64,000 bases of DNA from Jatrophihabitans sp. (lineage in GTDB: Bacteria; Actinomycetota; Actinomycetes; Mycobacteriales; Jatrophihabitantaceae). Below are positions 1 to 8,280 of the stretch, in pieces. The stretch spans positions 1 through 64,000 of the forward strand of contig DASVQQ010000039.1 in NCBI GenBank assembly GCA_036389035.1. The letters run 5' to 3'. The stretch's first letter is position 1, and each line of letters starts with the position of its first letter. The translations under genes were made by a program, and so were the position numbers. The notes beneath the pieces were generated by a model. The model had not been told where the DNA came from and made no database searches. It was given only the letters and a program-made list of their open reading frames with translations.

Positions 1-1415
1 CCCTCGCCGTTGGCCTCGTTGTGCTTCTCGTTGTAGGAGACGAGGTCGTTGAGCGTGAAGCCGTCGTGGGCGGTGACGAAGTTGATCGACGCGGACGGGC
101 GGCGCCCGTCGTTCTCGTAGAGGTCGCTCGAGCCCGTGAAGCGGGAGGCGAACTCCCCCAGGCTGGAGGGCTGGCCCCGCCAGAAGTCGCGCACGGTGTC
201 GCGGTAGCGCCCGTTCCACTCCGTCCACAGCGGCGGGAACCCGCCCACCTGGTAGCCGCCCTCGCCGACGTCCCACGGCTCGGCGATGAGCTTCACGCGC
301 GAGACGACCGGGTCCTGCTGGATGAGGTCGAAGAACGCCGACAGCCGGTCGACCTCGTGGAACTGGCGCGCGAGCGTCGAGGCGAGGTCGAAGCGGAAGC
401 CGTCGACGTGCATCTCGGTGACCCAGTAGCGCAGCGAGTCCATGATCAGCTGCAGGGAGTGCGGGTGCCGGACGTTGAGGCTGTTGCCGGTTCCGGTGTA
501 GTCGGTGTAGTAGCGCTTGTCGCTGTCTTCCAACCGGTAGTACGCGGCGTTGTCGATGCCGCGGAAGCTGACTGTCGGACCCAGGTGGTTGCCCTCCGCG
601 GTGTGGTTGTAGACCACGTCGAGGATCACCTCGATGTCGGCGGCGTGCAGGGCGCGCACCATCGCCTTGAACTCCTGGACCTGGCCGCCGGGGGTGCTCG
701 AGGAGCTGTACTTGGCGTCCGGGGCGAGGAAGCCGATGGTGTTGTAGCCCCAGTAGTTGGTCAGGCCCCGGTCGAGCAGGATCGCGTCGTTGGCGAAGTG
801 GTGCACCGGCATCAGCTCCAGCGCGGTCACTCCGAGTGACTTCAGGTGGTCGATGATCACCGGGTGCGCCACGCCGGCGTAGGTGCCGCGCAACTCCTCG
901 GGCAGCTCCGGGTGCCGTTCGGTGAGGCCCTTGACGTGCGCCTCGTAGATCACGGTGTCGGCGTACTGCCGCTTGGGCGGGCGGTCCACGCCCCAGTCGA
1001 AGAACGGGTTGATCACCACCGACTTGGGCATCTGGGTGGCCGAGTCATCGTCGTTGCGGCTGTCCGGGTCGCCGAAGTTGTACCCGAACAGCGACTGGTC
1101 CCAGTCGAACTGGCCGTGGATCGCCTTGGAGTAGGGGTCCAGCAGCAGCTTGTTCGGATTGCACCGCAGGCCGTGCTCGGGGTGATGCGGGCCATACACC
1201 CGGTAGCCGTAGAGCTGGCCGGGCTCGATGCCCAGCAGGAAGGCGTGCCACACCAGGCCGTCGACCTCGGGCAGCTCGACCCGGGTCTCGACGCCGTCAC
1301 TGTCGAACAGGCAGAGCTCCACCCGCTCGGCGACCTCGCTGAACAGGGCGAAGTTGGTGCCTGAGCCGTCATAGGTGGCGCCCAGCGGGTACGCGGTTCC
1401 TGGCCAGATCTGCAT
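1..1415 (-). CDS. glgX: Glycogen debranching enzyme GlgX, 5' part (runs off left edge)
   Basis: GlgX-type glycogen debranching enzyme (GH13), which removes alpha-1,6 branches from phosphorylase-trimmed glycogen in the cytoplasm. Only the N-terminal 471 codons lie in the window. A CBM48-like N-terminal segment (about residues 1-120) precedes the catalytic barrel. The barrel shows DVVYNHT near residue 266, GFRFDLAS near 338 (nucleophile Asp), AEPWD near 376 (acid/base Glu) and TAHDGF near 447. The ATG at 1415 is preceded on the minus strand by GAGGGG at normal spacing. It is a paralogue of the complete glgX at 25451-27607, and the two are clearly alike around every catalytic motif. The C-terminus is outside the window, so the total length cannot be judged. 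Family assignment is firm. Confidence 0.95.
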   Translation of the reverse strand, partial: MQIWPGTAYPLGATYDGSGTNFALFSEVAERVELCLFDSDGVETRVELPEVDGLVWHAFLLGIEPGQLYGYRVYGPHHPEHGLRCNPNKLLLDPYSKAIHGQFDWDQSLFGYNFGDPDSRNDDDSATQMPKSVVINPFFDWGVDRPPKRQYADTVIYEAHVKGLTERHPELPEELRGTYAGVAHPVIIDHLKSLGVTALELMPVHHFANDAILLDRGLTNYWGYNTIGFLAPDAKYSSSSTPGGQVQEFKAMVRALHAADIEVILDVVYNHTAEGNHLGPTVSFRGIDNAAYYRLEDSDKRYYTDYTGTGNSLNVRHPHSLQLIMDSLRYWVTEMHVDGFRFDLASTLARQFHEVDRLSAFFDLIQQDPVVSRVKLIAEPWDVGEGGYQVGGFPPLWTEWNGRYRDTVRDFWRGQPSSLGEFASRFTGSSDLYENDGRRPSASINFVTAHDGFTLNDLVSYNEKHNEANGE

Positions 1416-1613
1416 GTGTTCCCCTCATTGCACGCGAACGCCGAAACCTTCAACGTCGCCGGATGCTCGCAGTTGGCCAGGCGAGCGGTCGCTCGGGCCT
1501 TGGCGCCGAGCCTTTGCGGTCAAGTCTAACCGAGCGCCGATCAGGCCCCGGAAGCTCCGGTGCGCGCAGGCCTGACGCGCGCACCGTGCTAGGTGATGAT
1601 GTGCGGTGCGGCC

Positions 1614-2918
1614 TTACCGCTCCTCGGCCGGGCGGACCTGGGCGGTGGCGGGCTCGGCGCCGTCGGCCGAGCCGGCTGGCAAGGCCGAGGCGGTGCTCGC
1701 TGAGGCCGTGCCGGCTGAACCGGTCGACCCGGCCAAACCAGCTGAACTGGCCAACGCCGCCGCGGTGAGTCCCTGGTGCGCCAGCAGCGAGTCCGGATCG
1801 CTGTCCGAGCCGCGCACGATGGCGGCCTCGGGCTGCAGGGCGGCCGGCGGGAGGTTGGAGTCGAACCAGCCGTCGGTGGCGATCTTGTCGCCGGGCTCGG
1901 TGTCGGCGGAGGTGGCCGGGCCGGCGCTGGTCGCGGACAGCCAGCTGGGCGTCGAGCCGCCGGGCTCAGAACCCGAACCGCCACCGGCCACACCGGCCAG
2001 TCCTGCCAAACCCTCCAAGGCCTTGGAGAACTCGCTCGGCACGATCCACATCTTGTTCGCGTCGCCCTGGGCGATCTGCGGCAGGGTCTGCAGGTACTGA
2101 TAGGCCAGCAGCGCCGGGTCGGGCTTGGCGGCGTGGATGGCGTTGAAGGTGGTCTCGATCGCCTTGGCCTCGCCCTGGGCGCTGAGGTAACGGGCTGCCC
2201 GCTCACCCTCGGCGCGCAGGATCTTGGACTGCCGCTCGGCCTCGGCCGACAGGATCGCCGCGGTCTTGGCGCCCTCGGCGTTCAGGATCTGCGCCGCCTT
2301 CTGGCCCTCGGCGGTCTTGATCGCCGATTCGCGCTGCCCCTCGGCGGTCAGGATGATGGCGCGCTTGTCACGGTCGGCGCGCATCTGCTTCTCCATCGCG
2401 TCGCGGATCGAGGGCGGCGGTTCGATCGCCTTGATCTCGACCCGGGAGACCCGGATGCCCCACGGCCCGGTGGCCTCGTCCAGCACCCCGCGCAACTGGG
2501 TGTTGATGCCGTCCCGGCTGGTCAGCGTCTGCTCCAGGTTCAGCGAGCCGACCACGTTGCGCAGCGTGGTGATGGTGAGCTGTTCCACGGCCTGGATGTA
2601 GTTCTGGATCTCATAGCTGGCCGCCCGCGGGTCGGTGACCTGGAAGTAGATGACCGAGTCGATGCTGACGGTCAGGTTGTCGGAGGTGATCACCGGCTGC
2701 GGCGGGAAGCTGACCACCTGCTCGCGCATGTCGATCAGCGGGCGCATCCGATCCACGAAGGGCAGCAGGATCGCCACGCCCGGACCCTGGGTGCGGGTGT
2801 AGCGGCCCAATCGCTCGACCACGGCCGCGCGGGCCTGCGGAACGATCCGCACGCTGCGCGCCAGGGTCACGATCACGAGCACCGCGATGATCAGGACGGC
2901 GAACAGAATCGCATCCAT
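1614..2918 (-). CDS. SPFH/band 7 (stomatin-like) membrane protein
   Basis: Membrane-anchored SPFH-domain protein of the stomatin/QmcA type, associated in other bacteria with membrane microdomains and FtsH-linked quality control. One N-terminal membrane segment (about residues 4-22) is followed by the SPFH domain (about 22-180). A charged coiled-coil-like stretch (about 185-255) repeats AEGQ/AEGE-type motifs. The last roughly 120 residues are a low-complexity Gly/Ala/Ser/Thr tail, so at 434 aa it is longer than many relatives. The ATG at 2918 has a strong AAGGGGGAA Shine-Dalgarno 7 nt upstream. An NfeD-family gene lies just upstream on the same strand, the usual partner of SPFH proteins. The two are probably co-transcribed, although 182 bp with a 26-bp duplication separates them. 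Confidence 0.92.
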   Translation of the reverse strand: MDAILFAVLIIAVLVIVTLARSVRIVPQARAAVVERLGRYTRTQGPGVAILLPFVDRMRPLIDMREQVVSFPPQPVITSDNLTVSIDSVIYFQVTDPRAASYEIQNYIQAVEQLTITTLRNVVGSLNLEQTLTSRDGINTQLRGVLDEATGPWGIRVSRVEIKAIEPPPSIRDAMEKQMRADRDKRAIILTAEGQRESAIKTAEGQKAAQILNAEGAKTAAILSAEAERQSKILRAEGERAARYLSAQGEAKAIETTFNAIHAAKPDPALLAYQYLQTLPQIAQGDANKMWIVPSEFSKALEGLAGLAGVAGGGSGSEPGGSTPSWLSATSAGPATSADTEPGDKIATDGWFDSNLPPAALQPEAAIVRGSDSDPDSLLAHQGLTAAALASSAGLAGSTGSAGTASASTASALPAGSADGAEPATAQVRPAEER

Positions 2919-2961
2919 GCCGGCTTCCCCCTTGTTGGAGCTCCGTTGTTCGAGTTTTGTC

Positions 2962-3013
2962 GATGACGGTTCGTGGGTGGAGTTGTAGATGACGGTTCGT
3001 GGGTGGAGCTGTA
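2962..3013. repeat. Two 26-bp direct repeats between nfeD-like and SPFH genes
   Basis: Two consecutive copies of a 26-bp unit (2962-2987 and 2988-3013) differ at one base. They lie in the 182-bp spacer upstream of the SPFH gene. No reading frame is supported here. They may affect the leader of the SPFH message, but nothing shows a regulatory role. Confidence 0.85.
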
Positions 3014-3100
3014 AGTGAGAGATTAGTCGGTGGGAAGGTGTCGCCGGTGGCGGTGTGGAGAGGGAGAGTCACCGGTCCGGGCTGGTGATACCGCCGGGGC

Positions 3101-3541
3101 TCAGCGTGAGCTGTCCCAGACCAGCGCGGTGGCGCCGTTGATCTGGATGACCTGGACGTGGCTGCCCACCGGGATCACCTGGGTCTCGTCATAGGCCCGG
3201 GCCGACCACTCGCCGCCGGCGAGCCGGACCCGGCCATCGCGCGCGTCGACCTGGCTGGTCACGATCGCCTGGGTGCCGATCAGCGCCTCGACGCCGGTCC
3301 GGGCGGTTCCACTGCCCTGCAGGTGGCGCTTGGCGACCGGCCGCACCACCAGCAACAGCGCCAGCGCGCCGCCGACGGCGACGGCCACCTGGACGGCCGG
3401 TGGCGCTCCGGCGGCGGCCGCGATCCCGCCGGCCGCGGCGCCCCCGGCGCACATGATCAGCACGAGATCGAGCGAGAGGGTTTCTGCCCCTGCCAGTACG
3501 GCGGCCACGATCAGCCAGATCAACCAAGCCTGCATGAGCAC
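3101..3541 (-). CDS. NfeD-family membrane protein
   Basis: Short NfeD-type protein (146 aa) with hydrophobic segments near residues 5-22, 25-45 and 48-66. A C-terminal OB-fold-like beta domain (about 80-146) carries the typical pattern 'G..A.V.S..D..GRVRL.GE.WSA'. NfeD proteins pair with SPFH/stomatin proteins, and the next gene on this strand is an SPFH protein, which supports both calls. The start could be the GTG at 3541 or the ATG at 3535, since neither has a clearly better ribosome site. It acts at the cytoplasmic membrane; its biochemical role is not established. Confidence 0.88.
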   Translation of the reverse strand: MLMQAWLIWLIVAAVLAGAETLSLDLVLIMCAGGAAAGGIAAAAGAPPAVQVAVAVGGALALLLVVRPVAKRHLQGSGTARTGVEALIGTQAIVTSQVDARDGRVRLAGGEWSARAYDETQVIPVGSHVQVIQINGATALVWDSSR

Positions 3542-3590
3542 ATCGAACCACGGTCTCCTGAGGGCGACATCTCATATCACCTGCCGCAGG

Positions 3591-3596
3591 CACAAT
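3591..3596 (+). promoter_or_regulatory. -10-like CACAAT before the lipase start
   Basis: CACAAT ends 6 nt before the GTG at 3603, the spacing seen at other predicted leaderless genes here. It departs from TANNNT only at the first base. No -35 is obvious. Confidence 0.4.
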
Positions 3597-3602
3597 GGTG
3601 CG

Positions 3603-4418
3603 GTGTTCAGCTCGCTGGCTCCGGCCCGCCGCCGCCTTGCCCTGGGCAGCTGCGCCGTGGTCCTGATCCTGCTGGTGGCGGCGGTGATCGCGGTGCTGGC
3701 CGGCCGCGGCGACGGCCAGGCCACGGCGCGGGCGGTGCCCCAGGACCAGCCCGGCCCGGTGCTGCTGGTGCCCGGCTACGGCGGCTCGGTCAGCGGGCTC
3801 AACGTGCTGGCCGGCCGGTTGCGCGAGCAGGGCAAGGACGTCGAGGTGCTCAGCCTGCCCGGCGACGGCCAGGGTGACCTGGCGGCCCAGGCGAAGGTGC
3901 TGGCCGCAGCCGCCGAGGCCGCGATCGAGCGGACCGGCGCGCCGTCGGTCGACGTGGTGGGCTACTCGGCCGGTGGCGTGGTGGCCCGGTTGTGGCTGAG
4001 CCAGGCCGACGGCGCGGCCCCGGTCCGCCGGCTGATCAGTCTGGGATCGCCGCAGCACGGCACCGCGCTGGCCAGCCTCGGCGCGCTGTTCGCCGGGCAG
4101 TGCCCGATCGCCTGCCAGCAGCTCGACCCGGCAAGTGACCTGCTCGCCAGGCTGAACTCCGGTTCCGGCAGCGAGGTGCCCGAAGGCCCGGTGTCCGTCT
4201 CGCTGTGGACTGCCCGTGACCAGGTGGTGATCCCACCGGAGTCGGCGGTGCTGGCCGGGGCGCTCAACATCAGGATCCAGAGCGTCTGCCCGGCTTCGGC
4301 GGTGACCCATTCGGGACTGCTGAGCGACCCGCTGGTGGCGGCCATGGTGGCGGCCCAGTTGCAGCCCTCGGCGCCGGTGCCGCTGACCGCTCACGACTGC
4401 GCCCGGCTCAGCTCGTGA
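3603..4418 (+). CDS. Membrane-anchored or secreted alpha/beta-hydrolase (lipase-like)
   Basis: Alpha/beta-hydrolase resembling bacterial triacylglycerol lipases/esterases of the EstA/LipA type, 271 aa from the GTG at 3603. An N-terminal signal/anchor (about residues 8-30) is followed by LLVPGYGGS (oxyanion loop, about 56-64). The nucleophile elbow GYSAGG lies near residue 120, and a late TARDQVV-type segment and a THSGLL His are candidate Asp and His. The frame is open far upstream, but the first credible start is this GTG, preceded by a -10-like CACAAT and no Shine-Dalgarno. The gene ends inside the first copy of a tandem repeat and converges on the ABC permease gene. Substrate unknown; export is inferred from the N-terminus. 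Confidence 0.8.
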   Translation: MFSSLAPARRRLALGSCAVVLILLVAAVIAVLAGRGDGQATARAVPQDQPGPVLLVPGYGGSVSGLNVLAGRLREQGKDVEVLSLPGDGQGDLAAQAKVLAAAAEAAIERTGAPSVDVVGYSAGGVVARLWLSQADGAAPVRRLISLGSPQHGTALASLGALFAGQCPIACQQLDPASDLLARLNSGSGSEVPEGPVSVSLWTARDQVVIPPESAVLAGALNIRIQSVCPASAVTHSGLLSDPLVAAMVAAQLQPSAPVPLTAHDCARLSS

Positions 4419-4560
4419 CGGCGCTCCGGCTGGTGACGGCGCTCCGGCTGGTGACGGCGCTCAGCTGGTGACGTCGCTTCGGCTGGTGACGTCGCTCAGC
4501 TGGTGACGTCGCTCAGCTGGTGATGGCGCTCAGCTGGTGACGGCGCTCAGCTGGTCACGT
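4411..4560. repeat. Tandem 17-18 bp repeats spanning two convergent gene ends
   Basis: About eight diverged copies of a unit like gctggtgacgtcgctca fill the gap between the lipase stop (4416-4418) and the ABC permease stop (4547-4549) and run into both stop regions. Each unit contains palindromic cores (CAGCTG, GACGTC), so transcripts from either strand can fold. It could act as a bidirectional terminator-like element, but no U-tract is present. Confidence 0.85.
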
Positions 4561-5362
4561 CTTTGGTGGTGAAGTTCGCCCAGGCCGCGCCGAGCAGCAC
4601 GCCTACGTAGACACCCTGCAGCGCCACCCCGCGCAGCACGTTGCGCCACATGATCGGATCGCGGAACAGGTCGATGAAGGACAGCCAGTACCTGGTCGGC
4701 AGGTAGGGCTGCAGCGCGCGTGAGGCGTCGATGGTGATCAGCAGCGAGGACCCGATCAGGATCGCCAGCGCCCCCATGCTGGCCGACAGCGCCGAGTCGG
4801 TCACGGTCGACAGGAACAGCGCGACCGCGGCGACCCCGAGCATCGAGAACGCCACGTACGCGATGGCGATCAGGGTCCGGGCGGTGATCTGGCCGGAGGT
4901 CAGGCTGGTGCCCGAGACGCTGGTGACCGCCGCGGTCGCCGGCTGGTTGCCCAGCAGCAGCCGGCCGACGAAGTACCCGGTGCCGGCCACCACCACCACC
5001 GCCACCAGGACGAAGGCGAACACCGAGACCAGTTTGGCGACCAGCAGCCGGGTCCGTCCCACCGGCCGGATCAGCAGGTAGCGCAGGGTGCCGCTCTGGG
5101 CCTCGCCGGCGATGGTGTCACCGGCGACCACCGCCACCGCGACCGGCAGGAACAGCGGCAGCACGATGGCCAGCGCCGCCACCGCGAACAGCGAGCCGTT
5201 GGACAGCACCGCCGACAGGAACGCCGGCCCCTGACCCGGCCGCGGGCCGACCCCGGTGATCGCCAGCAGGATCGCCACGATGGTCGGCAGCGTGTCGAGC
5301 AGGACGATGGTCATCCAGGTCCGCGGCCGCCGGAACAGTTTGAGCAGTTCCACCCTGATCAT
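4547..5362 (-). CDS. ABC-2 type transporter permease
   Basis: Integral membrane permease (271 aa) of an ABC-2 type exporter with about six hydrophobic segments. A conserved cytoplasmic segment after the second helix (IAGEAQSGTLRYLLIRPVG, near residues 85-103) is typical of the ABC2_membrane_2/NatB-like group. It would pair with the ATPase encoded just upstream (5418-6335) and the LolA-like protein before that, in a three-gene operon read leftwards. The ATG at 5362 is the last of four ATG copies produced by tandem duplication between the ATPase and permease genes, and it is the one in frame with the conserved N-terminus. The exported substrate is unknown. Confidence 0.88.
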   Translation of the reverse strand: MIRVELLKLFRRPRTWMTIVLLDTLPTIVAILLAITGVGPRPGQGPAFLSAVLSNGSLFAVAALAIVLPLFLPVAVAVVAGDTIAGEAQSGTLRYLLIRPVGRTRLLVAKLVSVFAFVLVAVVVVAGTGYFVGRLLLGNQPATAAVTSVSGTSLTSGQITARTLIAIAYVAFSMLGVAAVALFLSTVTDSALSASMGALAILIGSSLLITIDASRALQPYLPTRYWLSFIDLFRDPIMWRNVLRGVALQGVYVGVLLGAAWANFTTKDVTS

Positions 5363-5437
5363 CGGGGCTCCGCCGTGGTCATCGGGGCTCCGCCGTGGTC
5401 ATCGGACCTCCACCCGGTCATCGGACCTCCACCCGGT
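5360..5437. repeat. Tandem duplications copying an RBS plus start codon (ABC operon junction)
   Basis: Two 20-bp copies (5360-5379, 5380-5399) follow two related 19-bp copies (5400-5418, 5419-5437). On the minus strand every unit carries GGAG followed by ATG, giving ATGs at 5421, 5402, 5382 and 5362. The ATPase stop overlaps the first ATG. The frame starting at 5421 runs 20 codons and stops with a TGA overlapping the real permease ATG at 5362. The frame from 5402 ends on the ATG at 5382. Confidence 0.9.
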
Positions 5438-6335
5438 CAGCGCTGGGCCCGGTCAGTTCCAGCACCGCCTGCTCGAGGGTGCGGCGTTCCGGCCCCAGCT
5501 CGCGCACCCGGATGCCCTGCCCGACCAGCAGCGCGTTGAGGGCCGCCGGGTCAGCGCCGCGAACCAGCAACGTCTCGCCGTCGCGATGCTCGACCCGGCC
5601 GTCGAGCAGTGCCAGCGCCGCCGCGGCGTCCGGGGTACGCACCAGCGTTCGTCCGGTCGGCGCCTGCAGCTCCTCGAGCTGGGACTGCACGATCAGCCGG
5701 CCCCGATCCAGCACCCCGACCCGGGTGCACAGCTGCTCCACCTCGGCCAGCAGGTGACTGGACAGGAAGATCGTGGTGCCGCCGGCGTGCAGCTGCAGCA
5801 GCAGGTCGCGGATCTCGCGGATGCCCTGCGGGTCCAGGCCGTTGGTGGGCTCGTCGAGCACCAGCAGCCGCGGCTTGCGCAGCAGCGCCGCGGCCAGCCC
5901 GAGCCGCTGCCGCATCCCCAGCGAGTACGCCTTGACCGGCCGCCGGCCCACTCCGCCCAGGCCCACCTGGTCCAGCGCCGCGGTCACCCGGTCGGATCGG
6001 TCGGCCCGGGCGCCGCGAGCCCGCCGCGGACCGCTGGCGTCGAGCAGGCTCAGGTTGGCGCGACCGGAGAGGTGGCCGTAGGCAGCGGGACCTTCGACCA
6101 GTGCCCCGACCTGGTCCAGCACCCGACCGGCCGCCGACGGCACCGGTTGGCCGAGCAGTTCGATGCTGCCCGCGGTGGCCATCACCAGGCCGAGCACCAT
6201 CCGCACGGTGGTGGTCTTGCCCGATCCGTTGGCACCGAGAAAGCCGTAGATGTCACCGGCCCGGACGTCGAGGTCGACCGAGTCGACCGCGGTGAGCGAG
6301 CCGAACCGCTTGGTCAGAGCGCGGGTCCTGATCAC
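5418..6335 (-). CDS. ABC transporter ATP-binding protein
   Basis: ABC ATPase of the CcmA/NatA-like exporter group, 305 aa. Visible motifs: Walker A GANGSGKTT (about 34-42), a signature-like YSLGMRQRL (about 140), Walker B LLVLDEPTNGLDP (about 158-170) and H-loop SSHLL (about 192). The C-terminal roughly 80 residues form the regulatory extension usual in this group. It starts inside the end of the LolA-like gene (4-nt ATGA overlap) and ends at a duplicated junction with the permease gene, so the three genes form one operon. The substrate is not predictable from sequence. Confidence 0.95.
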   Translation of the reverse strand: MIRTRALTKRFGSLTAVDSVDLDVRAGDIYGFLGANGSGKTTTVRMVLGLVMATAGSIELLGQPVPSAAGRVLDQVGALVEGPAAYGHLSGRANLSLLDASGPRRARGARADRSDRVTAALDQVGLGGVGRRPVKAYSLGMRQRLGLAAALLRKPRLLVLDEPTNGLDPQGIREIRDLLLQLHAGGTTIFLSSHLLAEVEQLCTRVGVLDRGRLIVQSQLEELQAPTGRTLVRTPDAAAALALLDGRVEHRDGETLLVRGADPAALNALLVGQGIRVRELGPERRTLEQAVLELTGPSADRVEVR

Positions 6336-7438
6336 GGGCCCAGCTCCGAATGGGCGGGCAGCTCGGCGGCGGCCCCTCTCAGCGTCGCGGCGGTCAGGGT
6401 GCCGATCAGCAGCCAGGCCGAGTCAGGTTGGGCGGGGACGGACAGCAGCAGGTTGAGCGGGCCGACCGACAGGCGCAGCTGCGACGCATTCGGGTCGCCG
6501 CCGGTGGCCTCGGCCAGGTCCTCGATCAGCGAGTACGCGATCCGGTCCGGCAACGGCACGGCGAGCAGCTCGGTCACCCCGCGGCCGTACACCCCGACGC
6601 TGCCCAGCGTGGGCAGGCGCTGGTTGCGTTCCAGGCCGGCCAGCCGGTCCGGGGGCACCACGCCGGCCCACTGGTCGATGGCGGTGACCAGGTCCCGCGA
6701 TGACCTGTTGGAGATGTTGGCGTCGGCCGGCGGCAGGAAGGCGGTGACGGCCGCCGAGGGCTCGGCGGGGGAGAAGTCGAGAAAGGTGCTGGTCAACGCC
6801 GGGGCGCTGGACTGCTTGCCTCGCGCCTGAACCCGTAGCGGCAGCCCGGTTTCAGGGTCGGCCCAGACCTCGACGTGGGCGATGCTGCTGGCCGGCTGGT
6901 CGGGGGTGACCCGCAGGCCTTGCGCATCGCGGCCGGCGATCCGGTCCGAGCCGATCCGGGTGGCCTCGCGGGGCAGTGCCTGGCTCAGCAGCCGGCGGCC
7001 GAGTTCGGGGGGCAGCAGGTCGGCCGCGGTCGGAAACCGGACGTCGGCAGCCACCGCCGAGCCGGTCCGGTCCACCGTGTTGGACTCGTAGTTCCAGGTC
7101 CAGTCGCCGTACTCGTCGTGATGGATGCCGGTTTCGCCGGCGAGGCTGATCGCGTCGACCCGCCAGTCCGTGCTGGAGCGGTGCCAGACCCGAAGCTGGG
7201 TGCGCCCGCCGAACAGGTCCGCTATCGAACCGAACCGGTCGGTGACTGGCAACGCCAGCCCGCCGGTGGCCTCGGCGTAACCGCTGTAGGGCCGGTTGCC
7301 CGATGCGTTGATCAGCCGCAGCAGTTCGGCCGCCGACAGGTCGCTGTTCCTGGCGGGAACAGCGGCCACCAGTGCCGGCAACGCGGCCAGCACCGCGGTG
7401 GCGGCAAGCACGGCGAGCCAGCGCCGGACTGTGGTCAT
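6332..7438 (-). CDS. LolA/RseB-fold-like exported protein of an ABC operon
   Basis: Protein of 368 aa with an N-terminal signal/anchor (about residues 7-27, ending AVPA). A long beta-rich region resembles outer-membrane-lipoprotein-carrier/MucB-RseB-like proteins, with 'YSGYAEATGGLALP' near 52, 'WRVDAISLAGETG' near 90 and 'VEVWADPETGLPLRV' near 195. In actinobacteria such proteins often sit with ABC-2 exporters, as here. Its stop overlaps the ATPase start by four bases. The fold assignment rests on residue patterns only, so lipid or lipoprotein binding is an inference. Its promoter box TACGGT lies 5 nt before the ATG at 7438. Confidence 0.65.
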   Translation of the reverse strand: MTTVRRWLAVLAATAVLAALPALVAAVPARNSDLSAAELLRLINASGNRPYSGYAEATGGLALPVTDRFGSIADLFGGRTQLRVWHRSSTDWRVDAISLAGETGIHHDEYGDWTWNYESNTVDRTGSAVAADVRFPTAADLLPPELGRRLLSQALPREATRIGSDRIAGRDAQGLRVTPDQPASSIAHVEVWADPETGLPLRVQARGKQSSAPALTSTFLDFSPAEPSAAVTAFLPPADANISNRSSRDLVTAIDQWAGVVPPDRLAGLERNQRLPTLGSVGVYGRGVTELLAVPLPDRIAYSLIEDLAEATGGDPNASQLRLSVGPLNLLLSVPAQPDSAWLLIGTLTAATLRGAAAELPAHSELGP

Positions 7439-7443
7439 CCCTC

Positions 7444-7449
7444 ACCGTA
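7444..7449 (-). promoter_or_regulatory. -10 box TACGGT of the ABC operon
   Basis: On the minus strand TACGGT ends 5 nt before the ATG at 7438, so the message would be leaderless or nearly so. The spacer GAGGG could instead serve as a very close Shine-Dalgarno. Confidence 0.5.
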
Positions 7450-7548
7450 CTTCGAGTGCGGGCCGGCGGCTCAAGCTTCTGGACTGGACGGGTGGATGCC
7501 ATGAGGCTGGGGCTATCCGCGGCTATCCGCTGCGGCATAGTGGCTGGC

Positions 7549-7980
7549 ATGGCGCACCCGATGACCGACGAACAGGCCAGAGCGTTCCTGACCGAGGGCA
7601 CCCGGACTGGCAAGCTGGCGACCACCATGGCCGATGGCCGCCCGCACGTGGCGCCGATCTGGTTCATCCTGGACGGACCCGACCTGCTGTTCATGACCGG
7701 CGCGAACACCGTCAAGGGCCGCAGCCTGCGGCGCGACCCGCGGGCGGCGCTGACCGTCGACCTCGAGGAGCCGCCGTACGCCTTCGTGATGGTGCAGGGC
7801 AGCGTCGAACTCTCAGAAGACCTCGACGAGATGCTGCCGGTGTCGACCGCGATCGCCCGCCGCTACGTCGAGGAGTCCGAGGCCGAAGCGTATGGCCGAC
7901 GCAACGCGGTAGCGGGCGAGCTGCTGGTGCGGTTGCGTCCGGACAAGATCGTCGCGGTCGCCGACCTGATGGGCGAATGA
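7549..7980 (+). CDS. PPOX-class, probably F420-dependent, flavin/deazaflavin protein
   Basis: Split-barrel protein of 143 aa in the pyridoxamine-phosphate-oxidase superfamily. It resembles the actinobacterial TIGR03618/Rv1155-like group that binds F420. Characteristic segments are GKLATTMADGRPHVAPIWF (residues 21-39), LLFMTGANTVKGRSLRRDP (45-63) and a terminal VVAVADLMGE-like strand. The ATG at 7549 fits the family N-terminus; CATAGT ends 7 nt before it, possibly a -10 of a leaderless message. The function is likely reduction or oxidation of an unknown substrate in the cytoplasm. The gene stands alone between divergent and convergent neighbours. Confidence 0.85.
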   Translation: MAHPMTDEQARAFLTEGTRTGKLATTMADGRPHVAPIWFILDGPDLLFMTGANTVKGRSLRRDPRAALTVDLEEPPYAFVMVQGSVELSEDLDEMLPVSTAIARRYVEESEAEAYGRRNAVAGELLVRLRPDKIVAVADLMGE

Positions 7981-8130
7981 GGTCACCGACCTGATGAGTG
8001 AGCGAGACTCACTGAGGTCCTCGCAACGCCGATATCTCGATCCGGGCGCCGCCGGTGCTTCCGCCGCCGATCATGCGCTCGGCGCTCCGGTCAGCCATCC
8101 CGGCCATGATCGATGGGAATGGCCAAGCCA

Positions 8131-8264
8131 AGGCGAGGCCGAGCCTAGGCGAGGGCGAGGCAGGCGAGGCCGAGCCAGGTCAGGCGAGGCAGGGTCAGGC
8201 GAGGCAGGGCCAGGGCGAGGCAGGGTCAGGGCGAGGCAGGGGTCAGGGCGAGGCAGGTCAGGCG
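8131..8264. repeat. Degenerate purine-rich tandem repeats in a gene-free gap
   Basis: The stretch 7981-8280 has no convincing gene. Most of it (8131-8264) is irregular tandem copies of units such as ggcgaggcagggtcag, 12-18 bp long, strongly purine-rich on the plus strand. It lies downstream of the PPOX gene and directly abuts the 3' end of the convergent HNH gene. A possible terminator-like or slippage-expanded spacer; no function is visible. Confidence 0.8.
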
Positions 8265-8280
8265 GGTATCGCCGTCAGTG

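Noticed and set aside
7981..8280. Small coding frames in the purine-rich gap
   Set aside because: They consist of repeat-derived Gly/Arg/Glu/Ala strings with no ribosome site or conserved pattern.
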